Shown piece after piece: positions 1 through 7,202 of a stretch of 9,337 bases of DNA. Both the position numbers and the translations under genes were made by a program. Under the pieces are notes generated by a model, which had not been told where the DNA came from, ran no database searches, and worked only from the letters and a program-made list of their open reading frames with translations. Position 1 is the stretch's first letter; the number at the start of each line of letters is the position of its first letter. This DNA comes from a candidate division NPL-UPA2 bacterium (GTDB taxonomy: Bacteria > Bacillota > UBA994), in assembly GCA_018725205.1 (NCBI GenBank), contig QLUB01000074.1, positions 1 to 9,337 on the forward strand, written 5' to 3'.

Positions 1-1433
1 AACACCACTACGCGATGGTTGAAGGTGTCCGCCACCAGCACGCGAGCTGCAGTGTCAATGTAGATTCCCTGCGGGCCCTGCTGTTCGCCAAACAAGTTAA
101 CCTGTCTAAAGCCGCCCCACTCCCCCGGTGAATCGGCAAAAGTTCGGAGCTTCTCGCCGTTTAAGGCGTAGACCTCTACTCTGTCCCGCGCTAGGACGTA
201 AAGCAACCCATTCGCGCTGGCCAGTCGCAACGCACTATCGCTCAAACCCCTAAGCACAAGGCGCAACTCGCCTCCTTGCGCTGCACGAAACCACACTTGG
301 CGCTCCCCGTCAGCGACGGGATTAGCGGCCAAAATGTATATGCCTTCAGCGGTTAAAGCAACATCTAGCGGGTAGGCGAACTCGGCGCGTGCGCGTACAA
401 CCACGCTCGACGCTCTTAGGCGGCTAGCCCCTAAGTCGAAGCGGGAAATTGTCCCGGCTAAGGCGTTACTGACAAATATCTCGCCCCCCGGCGACACGGC
501 GACATCAGCGATTTCGGCGTTTACTAGGTGCTCGGCACTGGTGAGGCGGTGTTCGGCGAGCACTCGCCCTGCGGAATCGAGCGCCAGAATTACCTGCCTG
601 GCACTATCCACCACAATGAAATTGCCTAGCGCGTCTACAGCTAGGCTGGTCGGGTATGGGGCCATGCCCTGCACGGTGGGAAGCGTTACTACGCTGTCGA
701 ATTTACCCCCTGCGCCCAAGCCAAGCAAGCGCCCGTTCACGGCGTCGCCTACCCAGACCACGCCTTCCCGCGCCGCCAGTCCAGACGGCCCCATATAGAA
801 CTCCGAAGCCAGAGCGCCAAGTTCTGCCGCGTCACCTTCTGCCGGGTAAGTGGTTAACAGGCGCCCGGAGTTATCCAGCCTAAGCAGCCTGTCCAGCGTC
901 AACAAATAGTAGTGGTCGGCAGTGGCAACAACACTCTTAACCCACATCACTGCAAGTTCGGCTGTGAGAGCGGTTAAGTCTAGTCTCGTCTTTGGCGCAC
1001 CGTCGGCGGCGAACACATGTAGCGCGGGGGTGGCGTCCAGTACTACTACGTTACCGCTAGCATCAAGCGTAATATCCACGATCTCCGCTAAGCCGCCACT
1101 GGCGAGCGTGCCGAAGCTGGTGACAAAAGCGCCGTCGAAAGTAAATGCTTTGATAACCCCGCGCGTAGCGAGGGCATCCACGACAAAGACCCGCTCCCGG
1201 GAAACCGCAATCTGGGCAGGACGTCCTAGGCTGCCGCGGGCAATGCCCTCGATCACTTGCAGCGCGACAACGGGCGTGGCCTGCGGATCCGGTTGTAGCT
1301 GGGCCCCGTCATTAGGCCCTCTCGGGGTAGTCCATCCATCTAGGGCGAGGGCCAAGACCAACCCTGTCGCAATTAAGGCTAGGGCCACGAGCAGCAGCGC
1401 CCACGTTCTCCTTTGGCGATTAAGTTTGCTCAC
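1..1433 (-). CDS. Membrane-anchored NHL-like beta-propeller protein, 3' end outside window
   Basis: The frame is open from a GTG at 1433 to the left edge, giving 477 codons with no stop, so the C terminus is missing. Residues 1-10 are basic (MSKLNRQRRT). Residues about 11-31 form one hydrophobic segment (signal anchor or uncleaved signal peptide), and a Pro/Gln-rich linker follows. The rest repeats a beta-propeller pattern of roughly 40-60 residues: a hydrophobic strand, a small turn such as DASGN or DALGN, then a strand like VVVLD, FIVVD or VLVAD. The last visible blade reads VLVADTFNHRVVV, a typical NHL signature. Such propellers usually bind proteins, RNA or sugars outside or at the membrane; the ligand here is unknown. 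An AAGGAG lies 9 bases before the GTG. The start overlaps the last 14 bases of ricT, so translation is probably coupled. The family call is firm and the function is not. Confidence 0.82.
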   Translation of the reverse strand, partial: MSKLNRQRRTWALLLVALALIATGLVLALALDGWTTPRGPNDGAQLQPDPQATPVVALQVIEGIARGSLGRPAQIAVSRERVFVVDALATRGVIKAFTFDGAFVTSFGTLASGGLAEIVDITLDASGNVVVLDATPALHVFAADGAPKTRLDLTALTAELAVMWVKSVVATADHYYLLTLDRLLRLDNSGRLLTTYPAEGDAAELGALASEFYMGPSGLAAREGVVWVGDAVNGRLLGLGAGGKFDSVVTLPTVQGMAPYPTSLAVDALGNFIVVDSARQVILALDSAGRVLAEHRLTSAEHLVNAEIADVAVSPGGEIFVSNALAGTISRFDLGASRLRASSVVVRARAEFAYPLDVALTAEGIYILAANPVADGERQVWFRAAQGGELRLVLRGLSDSALRLASANGLLYVLARDRVEVYALNGEKLRTFADSPGEWGGFRQVNLFGEQQGPQGIYIDTAARVLVADTFNHRVVV

Positions 1434-2148
1434 TGCTCCGTTCTCCTTCGCAGTTGCGATGACACGCCTCGCATTTGCAGCGATTATCTGTGCTTAGCGC
1501 AGCCAGCACTTCGGGAAAGTTGCTCTCGTATCTTAGACAACACATCAGCCGCCCACACAGGCCCGAGATTTTAGCGGGGTTTAGTGACAAGCGCTGTTCT
1601 TTGGCCATCTTGATTGAGACCGGGGCGAAATCCCCAAGGAAGCTATTACAGCACAGCACTCTGCCACAGGAGCCAAGCCCGCCGATCATCTTTGCTTCGT
1701 CGCGCACGCCAATCTGCCTAAGTTCAATCCGCGTGCGAAAAACGTACGCGAGGTCCTTTACCAGCTCACGAAAATCCACGCGGCCGTCTGCTGTAAAGAA
1801 AAAAAGGATCTTCGCGCCGTCGAAGGCGACTTCTACGTCTATTAGTTTCATCGGCAGTTGATGAAGCGCAATCTTCTCTAATGCAACGGCAAAGGCTTCT
1901 TGCTTAAAGCGCTGATTAGATGCGACGCGCTGCTCATCCTCGGGCGTGGCTTTACGCAGGACGGGCCTTAGCTCAGGACGACAACCCAGAACACCCGCGT
2001 CGCGCGGCAGACTCACGACTTCACCGTACTCCTGGCCGCGCACGGTCTCTACGACGCAAGATTCACCCGGCACAAGAGGAATGTCCCCTGCGTCAAAGTG
2101 ATACACTTTCCCGCCGCTTTTAAACCTAATGCCTACTAAATTCGGCAT
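1420..2148 (-). CDS. ricT: RicT (YaaT), PSP1-domain Fe-S protein
   Basis: This 242-residue protein matches the PSP1/YaaT family from its first residues (VGIRFKSGGKVYHFDAGD, then VETVRGQEYGEVV at about 33-45). In B. subtilis, RicT joins RicA and RicF in a complex that carries iron-sulfur clusters and acts on RNase Y-dependent RNA maturation, sporulation, competence and biofilm formation. The cluster-binding cysteines are visible as CGRVLCC (161-167) and CGRLMCC (198-204). The ATG at 2148 is preferred over the in-frame GTG at 2157: AGAGGTGA lies 5 bases before the ATG, and family members begin almost exactly here. The family's usual C-terminal extension is replaced by a short tail with four further cysteines (CKCEACHRNC, 224-233). 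It follows holB by 11 bases and overlaps the propeller gene. ricA and ricF are not in the window. Confidence 0.93.
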   Translation of the reverse strand: MPNLVGIRFKSGGKVYHFDAGDIPLVPGESCVVETVRGQEYGEVVSLPRDAGVLGCRPELRPVLRKATPEDEQRVASNQRFKQEAFAVALEKIALHQLPMKLIDVEVAFDGAKILFFFTADGRVDFRELVKDLAYVFRTRIELRQIGVRDEAKMIGGLGSCGRVLCCNSFLGDFAPVSIKMAKEQRLSLNPAKISGLCGRLMCCLRYESNFPEVLAALSTDNRCKCEACHRNCEGERSSEQT

Positions 2149-2153
2149 GCCAT

Positions 2154-2161
2154 TCACCTCT
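2154..2161 (-). promoter_or_regulatory. Ribosome binding site deciding the ricT start
   Basis: AGAGGTGA on the minus strand overlaps the holB stop codon and stands 5 bases before the ATG at 2148. The alternative GTG at 2157 would lie inside this site, which argues against it. The overlap suggests that ricT translation depends partly on ribosomes finishing holB. Confidence 0.7.
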
Positions 2162-3080
2162 ATTTCAGCGCCAAGAAAAGCTGGTCCAGCACTAGGCGCT
2201 TATTAGTACTGGGGTTCCACCGCGTAAGTAATTCCTGCAGGTGCAAGAGGCGCGAAGTAATCACATGGAGCTCTAGGCTACGTGCCTGCGCTTCGATTTC
2301 CTCACGATAGGGCAATACTAGGCACTCGCGCAGTGCTAGTTTTAAACATAACACATCCCGCATCCAAAAAGCGAGAAAAGTGACGTAGGCGTGAAGATCA
2401 TCCTTCTTTTCGTCCAGACGTGCCATCCAGTGCAGCTTCTCTGCGCCACTGAGTCTCATGATGCACTGAGCCAAGGTGGCCATCTCTCGCTGGCGCTCGC
2501 CGGCTTCCGGCTCAAGCGAACGCATCGCTTCCCCGGGAGAACCGAAACTAAGCCTAGCTGCTGCTTCAAGGCCTGTCGTTTGGGGGCATACGCGCTCTAG
2601 CACCTGTACAGTCTCAGGTACGGTGAGGAAACCAAAGCGCAACACTTGGCAACGCGAAGTAATAGTGCCAAAGATGCTAGGCCTGTCCGCTAACAGGATA
2701 AAATGAGATGAGACGGGCGGTTCCTCGAGCATCGTCAAGAAACTATTAGCCGCCTCGGGGGTGAGTGCTTCAACATTGTGCAAAATGTAGACTTTGCGCT
2801 GAGCCAAAGCCGGGGCCAGCAAAGCATCCATGTTAAGTTCCCTAACTTGGTTAAGGCGCAGGCTGCTACCCTGTGGGTGTATCTCTCGCAGATCAGGGTG
2901 TGAGTTAGGCTGAGCGCGCTCCCCCACACCGACTACGGCGGAAGCAAAAGCGCGGGCAATTTTAGCTTTGCCGACGCCGCTTGGGCCAAGAAACAAGTAC
3001 GCATGGGAAACACGCTCCGTCACTAGCACCCGCCGCAGTAGGTGCAAGACAAAACTATGCCCAACAATGGCCTCAAACAC
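2160..3080 (-). CDS. holB: DNA polymerase III subunit delta' (clamp loader)
   Basis: This 306-residue AAA+ protein of the clamp loader has the delta' layout. It opens with the FEAIVGHSFVLHLLRRVL helix region, followed by a P-loop GPSGVGKA (32-39). HPD is at 61-63, the degenerate Walker B and following helix read LTPEAANSFLTMLEEPP (106-122), and the arginine-finger motif TSRCQ is at 141-145. The C-terminal part would be the helical collar domain. Delta' helps load the beta sliding clamp onto primed DNA at the replication fork. The four-cysteine zinc knuckle common after the P-loop is absent, which explains the slightly short length, and the P-loop Lys is followed by Ala rather than Thr/Ser. 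The start is GTG at 3080 with GGGGGAG 6 bases upstream. It lies 15 bases after darA, with no yaaR gene between. Confidence 0.92.
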   Translation of the reverse strand: MFEAIVGHSFVLHLLRRVLVTERVSHAYLFLGPSGVGKAKIARAFASAVVGVGERAQPNSHPDLREIHPQGSSLRLNQVRELNMDALLAPALAQRKVYILHNVEALTPEAANSFLTMLEEPPVSSHFILLADRPSIFGTITSRCQVLRFGFLTVPETVQVLERVCPQTTGLEAAARLSFGSPGEAMRSLEPEAGERQREMATLAQCIMRLSGAEKLHWMARLDEKKDDLHAYVTFLAFWMRDVLCLKLALRECLVLPYREEIEAQARSLELHVITSRLLHLQELLTRWNPSTNKRLVLDQLFLALK

Positions 3081-3095
3081 CCCTACTCCCCCTAG

Positions 3096-3428
3096 CTAGA
3101 AGCGCACAAACTGCTCGACATCCACCACAAAGACTGTCGCGCCTCCTACCACCACTTCTATGGGGTAGGGCACGTAGGACTCCACCGCACTGCTCCCTGC
3201 AGGCGCCATAGGCGTGAGCAGCTGTTCACGCGCCTTACAGGTCTCGCGAATAACCCCCAGAGCACTTTCCATTTGGCTGTCTTCTACACCGATAAGCAAA
3301 GTCGTGTTGCCAGCCTTAAGGAAGCCGCCGGTACTCGCAAGCTTCGTGGAGCGCAAATTTTGGTTGATGAGTTGATCTATCAAGCGCTGGCTGTCTCTGT
3401 CCTGCACGACTGCAATAACTAATTTCAT
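3096..3428 (-). CDS. darA: Cyclic-di-AMP receptor DarA (PstA/YaaQ, PII-like)
   Basis: This 110-residue protein has the normal length of the DarA/PstA family, PII-like trimeric cytosolic proteins that bind cyclic-di-AMP; their downstream partner is largely unsettled. The sequence MKLVIAVVQDRD at the start, STGGFLKAGNTTLLIGV (32-48) and VGGATVFVVDVEQF near the end are family hallmarks. Residues I recall as ligand contacts in Bacillus and Staphylococcus structures fall at the same positions: Arg26, Thr28, Phe36, Asn41 and Gly47. The Gln near the C terminus reported as a contact is not conserved (Val108 here). The start ATG at 3428 overlaps the tmk stop as ATGA, with GGGGAG 7 bases upstream, so it is translationally coupled to tmk as in the Bacillus operon. 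Confidence 0.94.
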   Translation of the reverse strand: MKLVIAVVQDRDSQRLIDQLINQNLRSTKLASTGGFLKAGNTTLLIGVEDSQMESALGVIRETCKAREQLLTPMAPAGSSAVESYVPYPIEVVVGGATVFVVDVEQFVRF

Positions 3429-4075
3429 ACCCGAACTCCCCTCTCTAACGCGTGTATTTTTTCTATTATATCACGCGTTATGCTGGAAGGGTCGCGCTCT
3501 GCGTCAACTTCCACGATGCGCTTGGGAAACATGGCGGCCAACTGACTGTACCCCGCTGACACTTTGGCAATGTACTCCATGCCGCGCGCCTCAATGCGGT
3601 CCGGCCCGCGGGCAGTCTCAGCCTGTTTGGCTTGCAGTCGCGCACAAGCGGAAGCCACGCTTACCTTTAAAACCACCGTGAGGTCGGGCAGACACGCCTG
3701 CACTGCCACCAGATTGACATTGTAGACCTCCGCGATCGGTATCTCTAAACCCAGCCCTTGATAAACCAAGCTTGAATCAATGAAGCGGTCGCAGATAACG
3801 AAAGTTCCCGCGCGCAAATGTGGGAGAATGACCTCCTCTACGTGCTGTGCCCGGCTAGCCGCGTACAAGAGCATCTCCGAACGGGCGCCCATGCTGGTAT
3901 GACGATACGAAAGGAGCATGTCGCGAATAACCTCACCCAGTGCCGTACCCCCCGGCTCACGCGTGCATATTACTGCCTTCCCCTGCTGTCTAAACGCCTG
4001 TCCTAGCGCTTGTACCTGGGTAGTTTTACCGCATCCATCCGGTCCTTCGAGCGAGATAAAAAGTCCTCTACTCAC
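3425..4075 (-). CDS. tmk: Thymidylate kinase
   Basis: It phosphorylates dTMP to dTDP with ATP, the step on the way to dTTP that the de novo and salvage routes share. The protein has 216 residues from the preferred start. The P-loop is GPDGCGKT (11-18), REPGG is at 39-43, and the substrate-binding DRF..SS....YQG runs over 96-107. The lid region carries RGPDRIE (156-162). The start chosen is GTG at 4075: AGGTGA lies 5 bases upstream and the protein then begins MSRGLFISLEG, as family members do. In-frame TTG at 4090 and GTG at 4084 would place the site inside the gene. The start overlaps the end of the PLP-enzyme gene by 8 bases (GTGAGTAG), and the end overlaps darA by 4. Confidence 0.95.
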   Translation of the reverse strand: MSRGLFISLEGPDGCGKTTQVQALGQAFRQQGKAVICTREPGGTALGEVIRDMLLSYRHTSMGARSEMLLYAASRAQHVEEVILPHLRAGTFVICDRFIDSSLVYQGLGLEIPIAEVYNVNLVAVQACLPDLTVVLKVSVASACARLQAKQAETARGPDRIEARGMEYIAKVSAGYSQLAAMFPKRIVEVDAERDPSSITRDIIEKIHALERGVRV

Positions 4076-5471
4076 AGTCTTCACCTGCAATCACTAGTAT
4101 TTGCCCCGTGGGAGAAATGCCGATGCAGTTACCTCCTGCCGCCACCAGGTCTTGGAGGTAGGAGATGTCCTCATGCTCGATGCGCTGGCCGGGCCACAGG
4201 AGGGGTACTCCCGGCGGATAAGGGACTAGGGGTTCTGCGCAGATTTCACCCCGCGCGCGCGTGAGCGGCACCCGCATGCTCCGGCTAAAATAGGCTTGCC
4301 GCGGTGTGAGCACTCGCATGCGGCCCCCTGACAGATATGGCACCAGCTGCGCCTTGGGAACCACGACCGCGCGTGGTAGGTCCCGCGCAAGGGCAGCAGC
4401 CCTATGTAAGCCCTCGTCACTTTCAAAGAGCCCTATAACAAGCGTTACCGTGTATGCGTCCGCCATTTCCGGGGATAGCCCATAAGCTAGCATAGTTTGC
4501 TGCAGAGCGAACCCACTCATATCGAGGTATCGGGCGTCGACAACTACTCGCAGAGGGTCTTGTTGCCAGTCTCTCGGAAAGGAGACGGCGGGAAGCAGCG
4601 CACGGAGCTTGTCCGCGTGACCGCGTGACGAGCAAAAACGAGCCGCGCCTTCTGTGGCTAGGGTTCTCCTAGCTAAGTCCAGCGAGGCAAGCAGCAGATA
4701 GGACGGGCTGGTGGACTGCACAAGCCGCAGGGCCCGCTTAAGCGGCTCGCTGAAGCGCGGGTTAAAGCAGTGCACCCAGGCGGCCCCAGTCAGCGCCCCG
4801 CCCGTCTTGTGCATACTCTGCACCACTACATCGGCTCCCGACCGCACTGCCGACTGCACCTGCGTGTCGCTGACTAAGAGATGCGTGCCATGAGCCTCGT
4901 CTACCAGCAAAGGTATGCCGTATTCTTGGCAGACGGCCTTAATAGCGGCGCTGTCGCTACACGCTCCGTGGTAAGTGGGTGTAGTCGCAACCACTAGGCT
5001 CGGGCGGCACTCCGCCAGGCTCTCGCGCAGTGATGAAAGCGTATATCCCATGGGGAGCGCAAGTTCAGGATGGCGCTCCACCGGCAGAAATACGGGACTT
5101 AGGTCCCCTAGCACACAGGCACTGTGAAAGCTCTGGTGCGCAGTCTCAGGCAAGATAATGGTGCTGCCGGGAGGGGCCACAGCTAGCACACCGGCAAGTA
5201 CACCTGCGGTACTCCCGTTAGTTGTAAAGTACGTAGCGTCTGCCCCCACAAAGGTTGCCGCCAAAGCTTCGGCATCTGCCAGCGGCCCATCAGGCGCGGC
5301 TAAATTGTCTAGCCCGGGCAGCTCCGTCAGGTCGAACTCCGCCATATCCACGGCAAAGGAAAGCAAAAGTCCGCGCCCCGCCTTATGGCCAGGCACGTGA
5401 TAGGGATATAGACCTTGCGCTCGATGCTTAGCTACGGCGCTCCACAGCGGAGCCTCCCTTTGTTCCTGCAA
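4068..5471 (-). CDS. Orn/Lys/Arg decarboxylase-family PLP enzyme (YaaO-like)
   Basis: This 467-residue fold-type I PLP protein matches the Orn/Lys/Arg decarboxylase major domain plus its small C-terminal domain, the size of B. subtilis YaaO. Visible motifs are YHVPGHK (24-30), DLTELPGLDNL (47-57), TNGSTAG (84-90, phosphate cradle), DEAHG (191-195, Asp to the pyridine nitrogen) and SMHKT (219-223), whose Lys222 should form the Schiff base. AEPLVPYPPGVPLL near the end is the C-terminal domain hallmark. The reaction is unproven: YaaO-type proteins are predicted amino-acid decarboxylases, but the natural substrate is uncertain. The start is TTG at 5471; GGGAGAGGT lies 8 bases upstream, and an in-frame TAA a few codons upstream excludes a longer form. 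It heads the tmk operon and overlaps tmk by 8 bases. Confidence 0.9.
   Translation of the reverse strand: MQEQREAPLWSAVAKHRAQGLYPYHVPGHKAGRGLLLSFAVDMAEFDLTELPGLDNLAAPDGPLADAEALAATFVGADATYFTTNGSTAGVLAGVLAVAPPGSTIILPETAHQSFHSACVLGDLSPVFLPVERHPELALPMGYTLSSLRESLAECRPSLVVATTPTYHGACSDSAAIKAVCQEYGIPLLVDEAHGTHLLVSDTQVQSAVRSGADVVVQSMHKTGGALTGAAWVHCFNPRFSEPLKRALRLVQSTSPSYLLLASLDLARRTLATEGAARFCSSRGHADKLRALLPAVSFPRDWQQDPLRVVVDARYLDMSGFALQQTMLAYGLSPEMADAYTVTLVIGLFESDEGLHRAAALARDLPRAVVVPKAQLVPYLSGGRMRVLTPRQAYFSRSMRVPLTRARGEICAEPLVPYPPGVPLLWPGQRIEHEDISYLQDLVAAGGNCIGISPTGQILVIAGEDCE
4081..4086 (-). promoter_or_regulatory. Ribosome binding site deciding the tmk start
   Basis: AGGTGA on the minus strand, 5 bases before the GTG at 4075, lies inside the end of the upstream PLP-enzyme gene. 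It favours the shorter thymidylate kinase over the longer TTG (4090) form. Confidence 0.6.
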
Positions 5472-5477
5472 AAACTT

Positions 5478-5631
5478 TTACCTCTCCCTTAACGGCACGC
5501 CCGTCCACAGTTTTCTTAAGGTGAACTTAAGGTGTTCATAGCCGTCGTCCGCGACATCGGCTAAGACTATCCTTCAGACCTTGACCCTGCAGGCCAGACT
5601 CCCCACAGACAATGCAATTTTCGTCTTCCAC
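5478..5631 (-). pseudogene. Relic resembling anti-sigma-G factor Gin (CsfB), frameshifted
   Basis: From a GTG at 5631, with AAAGGAG 8 bases upstream, the frame reads VEDENCIVCGESGLQGQGL and then stops after 31 codons (TGA at 5536). The -1 frame then reads RIVLADVADDGY, continues EHLKFTLRKLW, and stops at 5478, only 6 bases before the PLP-enzyme start. An N-terminal CxxCG and a C-terminal D..Y......L+.LW is the pattern of Gin, a small zinc protein of spore formers that inhibits sigma-G. Gin should carry a second CxxC between these halves; here about 10-15 residues including that knuckle are missing at the frame change. In spore formers gin commonly lies beside this PLP-enzyme gene, which supports the reading. 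I infer a frameshifting deletion. The alternative is a 31-codon peptide with a chance likeness. Confidence 0.5.
5515..5534 (-). repeat. Two 9-base direct repeats, period 11
   Basis: CTTAAGGTG (plus strand) occurs at 5515-5523 and again at 5526-5534. Each copy contains the palindrome CTTAAG. The repeats lie within the C-terminal half of the gin-like relic, ahead of the PLP-enzyme operon. They may simply reflect the HLK/TLR coding there, or could be a small protein-binding site. Confidence 0.45.
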
Positions 5632-5674
5632 GGCACATACTCCTTTGCCTTTCTACATCATGCTATGGGAACAA

Positions 5675-7054
5675 CTAGCTTTCGGTGCCTGTGGTTAGAA
5701 CCCGCTTCCAAGGGCCACGGTAGTATCTAAACGCGCTCAGACCAAAACGCAAAAAAAGGTCGACAGTCATGGCTATCCATACCCCTCTGATACCTAACCC
5801 TAAGCTAACACTGAGCACCCACGCCAGCGGCAGCCTAACCAGCCAGAGCCCCACACCTCCTATAACCATCGGGGCCTTAGTGTCCCCCGCGCCTCGCAGT
5901 GCGCCATTTAAGACACCCGCGATTTGTTGCGGCAGCTGGGCAAAGGCCATCAGCCTTAGGTAAATGGCGCCAAGTCTGATAACCTCAACTCGATCAGTCA
6001 GCACACCCATGATCACTTCCGGCAGAAAAAAAAGCAAGCCCGCCGTAACTATCGTCAGCAGCGCGCATACGCGCACGATTTGACCCACATAGCGCTCCGC
6101 CAAGCGAGGGTTTTTTGCCCCGAGACTTTGCCCAACCAGTGCTGTGGCCGCGATGCCAAACCCTATAGCCGGCATATAGCTTAGCGATTCAGCGGTTAGA
6201 CCAAGTTGATGCGCCGCGAGTTCCTCAGTGCCAAATTGGACAATCAATCGCATAAGCACGATGGTCGCAGCCTGCCAAAAAATCATCTCAAAGGCCGCAG
6301 GCACGCCAATGGTAAGAATACGCTTTACGACCTCCAGTTGCGGCCGGTATCGCCGCGCCGCACTGACTGAGATAATGGCGTGCAGTCGCGTGAGCGCCAA
6401 GAGCGCCAAGACAGCACCTGCAGCCTGAGCAACAACCGTCGCCACCGCGGCCCCCCGCAGACCTAGTGCCGGGAACCCGAAGTGACCATAAATCAGAATG
6501 CTAGTCAGGCCGACGTTTAAGCCATTGACCAAAAAAGCAATGCCCATGGGCGTACGCGTATTGCCCGCGCCGCGCATGATCGCCCCCGCCACTTGCATGA
6601 TGGCCATAAATGGCATTCCTAGCGCGACTATGGAGAGGTACATGAAACTTAGCTCCAGAACCTTGCCCTGAGCAGTAAACAAATTTATCATCAGGCCACG
6701 CGCCTGCCACACCACCAGAGCTGTCAACACGCTGACCAACCCGATCGCCAAGCCAAGCGCCTGCAGGGCAGTGCGCTGTATAGCCTCGCGATCATTCGCG
6801 CCCACAGCCCGCGCGATCAGCACGGTAGCGCCGGTGCCGGCGGCAGAGAACATGGCCCATACAATCTGCGTTACACGGCTAGACAAACCTACGGCCCCGA
6901 TGGCCTCTGCCCCGAGGTGTCCAACCATGGCCGTCGCGACTATCCCCACTAACATTTGCAGTACACTTTCCGTGGTGGCTGGCCATACGATGCGCAGGAT
7001 GTTCCGCCTTAAAGTGGGTAATGTCAATTCTTCTGGTTGTTCTGCCCTATGCAA
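5675..7054 (-). CDS. MATE-family multidrug/Na+ efflux transporter
   Basis: This integral membrane protein of about 459 residues has around twelve hydrophobic segments in two similar halves, the MATE (NorM/DinF-like) architecture. Family signatures include VGIVATAMVGHLGAEAIGAV near the first two helices, VLIARAVGA after the third, AGAIMRGAGNTRTP in the first half and its counterpart LNGALRGAGDTKAP in the second. MATE proteins export cationic drugs or metabolites in exchange for Na+ or H+; the substrate here cannot be read from sequence. The frame can be extended to a TTG at 7096, but the apparent transcription start falls about there. I prefer TTG at 7054, which has a GAGGCGAGGTG with 8 bases to the codon. 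A TTG at 7027 is possible but has a poor site. No clear terminator follows. Confidence 0.9.
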   Translation of the reverse strand: MHRAEQPEELTLPTLRRNILRIVWPATTESVLQMLVGIVATAMVGHLGAEAIGAVGLSSRVTQIVWAMFSAAGTGATVLIARAVGANDREAIQRTALQALGLAIGLVSVLTALVVWQARGLMINLFTAQGKVLELSFMYLSIVALGMPFMAIMQVAGAIMRGAGNTRTPMGIAFLVNGLNVGLTSILIYGHFGFPALGLRGAAVATVVAQAAGAVLALLALTRLHAIISVSAARRYRPQLEVVKRILTIGVPAAFEMIFWQAATIVLMRLIVQFGTEELAAHQLGLTAESLSYMPAIGFGIAATALVGQSLGAKNPRLAERYVGQIVRVCALLTIVTAGLLFFLPEVIMGVLTDRVEVIRLGAIYLRLMAFAQLPQQIAGVLNGALRGAGDTKAPMVIGGVGLWLVRLPLAWVLSVSLGLGIRGVWIAMTVDLFLRFGLSAFRYYRGPWKRVLTTGTES

Positions 7055-7098
7055 ATCACGCGCACCTCGCCTCGCTAGCTTTTCTTCGGGACACAACG

Positions 7099-7107
7099 AT
7101 TATAGCA
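7099..7107 (-). promoter_or_regulatory. Extended -10 promoter for the MATE gene
   Basis: On the minus strand the sequence TGCTATAAT gives a perfect TATAAT hexamer (7099-7104) with an upstream TGn. No good -35 is seen at 16-18 bases (TTTCTG at 17), which is usual for extended -10 promoters. The predicted start near 7092 leaves a leader of about 38 bases before the TTG at 7054. The spacer holds a small inverted repeat (TGCG, 5-base gap, CGCA; 7111-7123) that could be an operator. Confidence 0.55.
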
Positions 7108-7127
7108 TCCTGCGGGAAACGCAGAAA

Positions 7128-7162
7128 GCCCGTCCCTCTTCTCACGGTTCTGGGGGGCGGGC
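7128..7162. repeat. GC-rich inverted repeat between divergent genes
   Basis: GCCCGTCCC (7128-7136) can pair with GGGGCGGGC (7154-7162) across a 17-base loop: nine pairs, including one G-U on the plus-strand RNA. On the minus strand the stem has one A-C mismatch and is followed only by TTTC, so it is a poor terminator. It stands just upstream of the MATE promoter and about 40 bases before the GNAT-like gene. It could insulate the two genes or be a binding site. Confidence 0.4.
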
Positions 7163-7202
7163 AGTACACTGAACTGAGTAGACTAAGAGGGAGTGAGGCC
7201 TG

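Noticed and set aside
922..1497. Plus-strand frame of 191 codons
   Set aside because: It is the antisense of the propeller gene; low-complexity Ala/Ser/Thr composition and no recognisable domain.
3450..3475. AT-rich patch as a promoter for darA
   Set aside because: It lies inside the conserved end of tmk, and darA overlaps tmk as ATGA, so a separate promoter is not needed and no good hexamer pair is seen.
4010..5400. Several plus- and minus-strand frames of 60-84 codons over the PLP-enzyme gene
   Set aside because: All are shadows of the strongly conserved 467-residue frame and show no motif or ribosome binding site.
5570..5640. ATG frame at 5640 (MCRGRRKLHC) as a small protein
   Set aside because: The ribosome binding site is only one base away and the frame stops after 23 codons; the GTG frame at 5631 fits better.
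7055..7096. TTG at 7096 as the MATE start
   Set aside because: The TATAAT at 7099-7104 puts the transcript start at about 7092, and no ribosome binding site precedes 7096.
7111..7162. Intrinsic terminator for either flanking gene
   Set aside because: The GC-rich stem has no T run of more than three on either strand.
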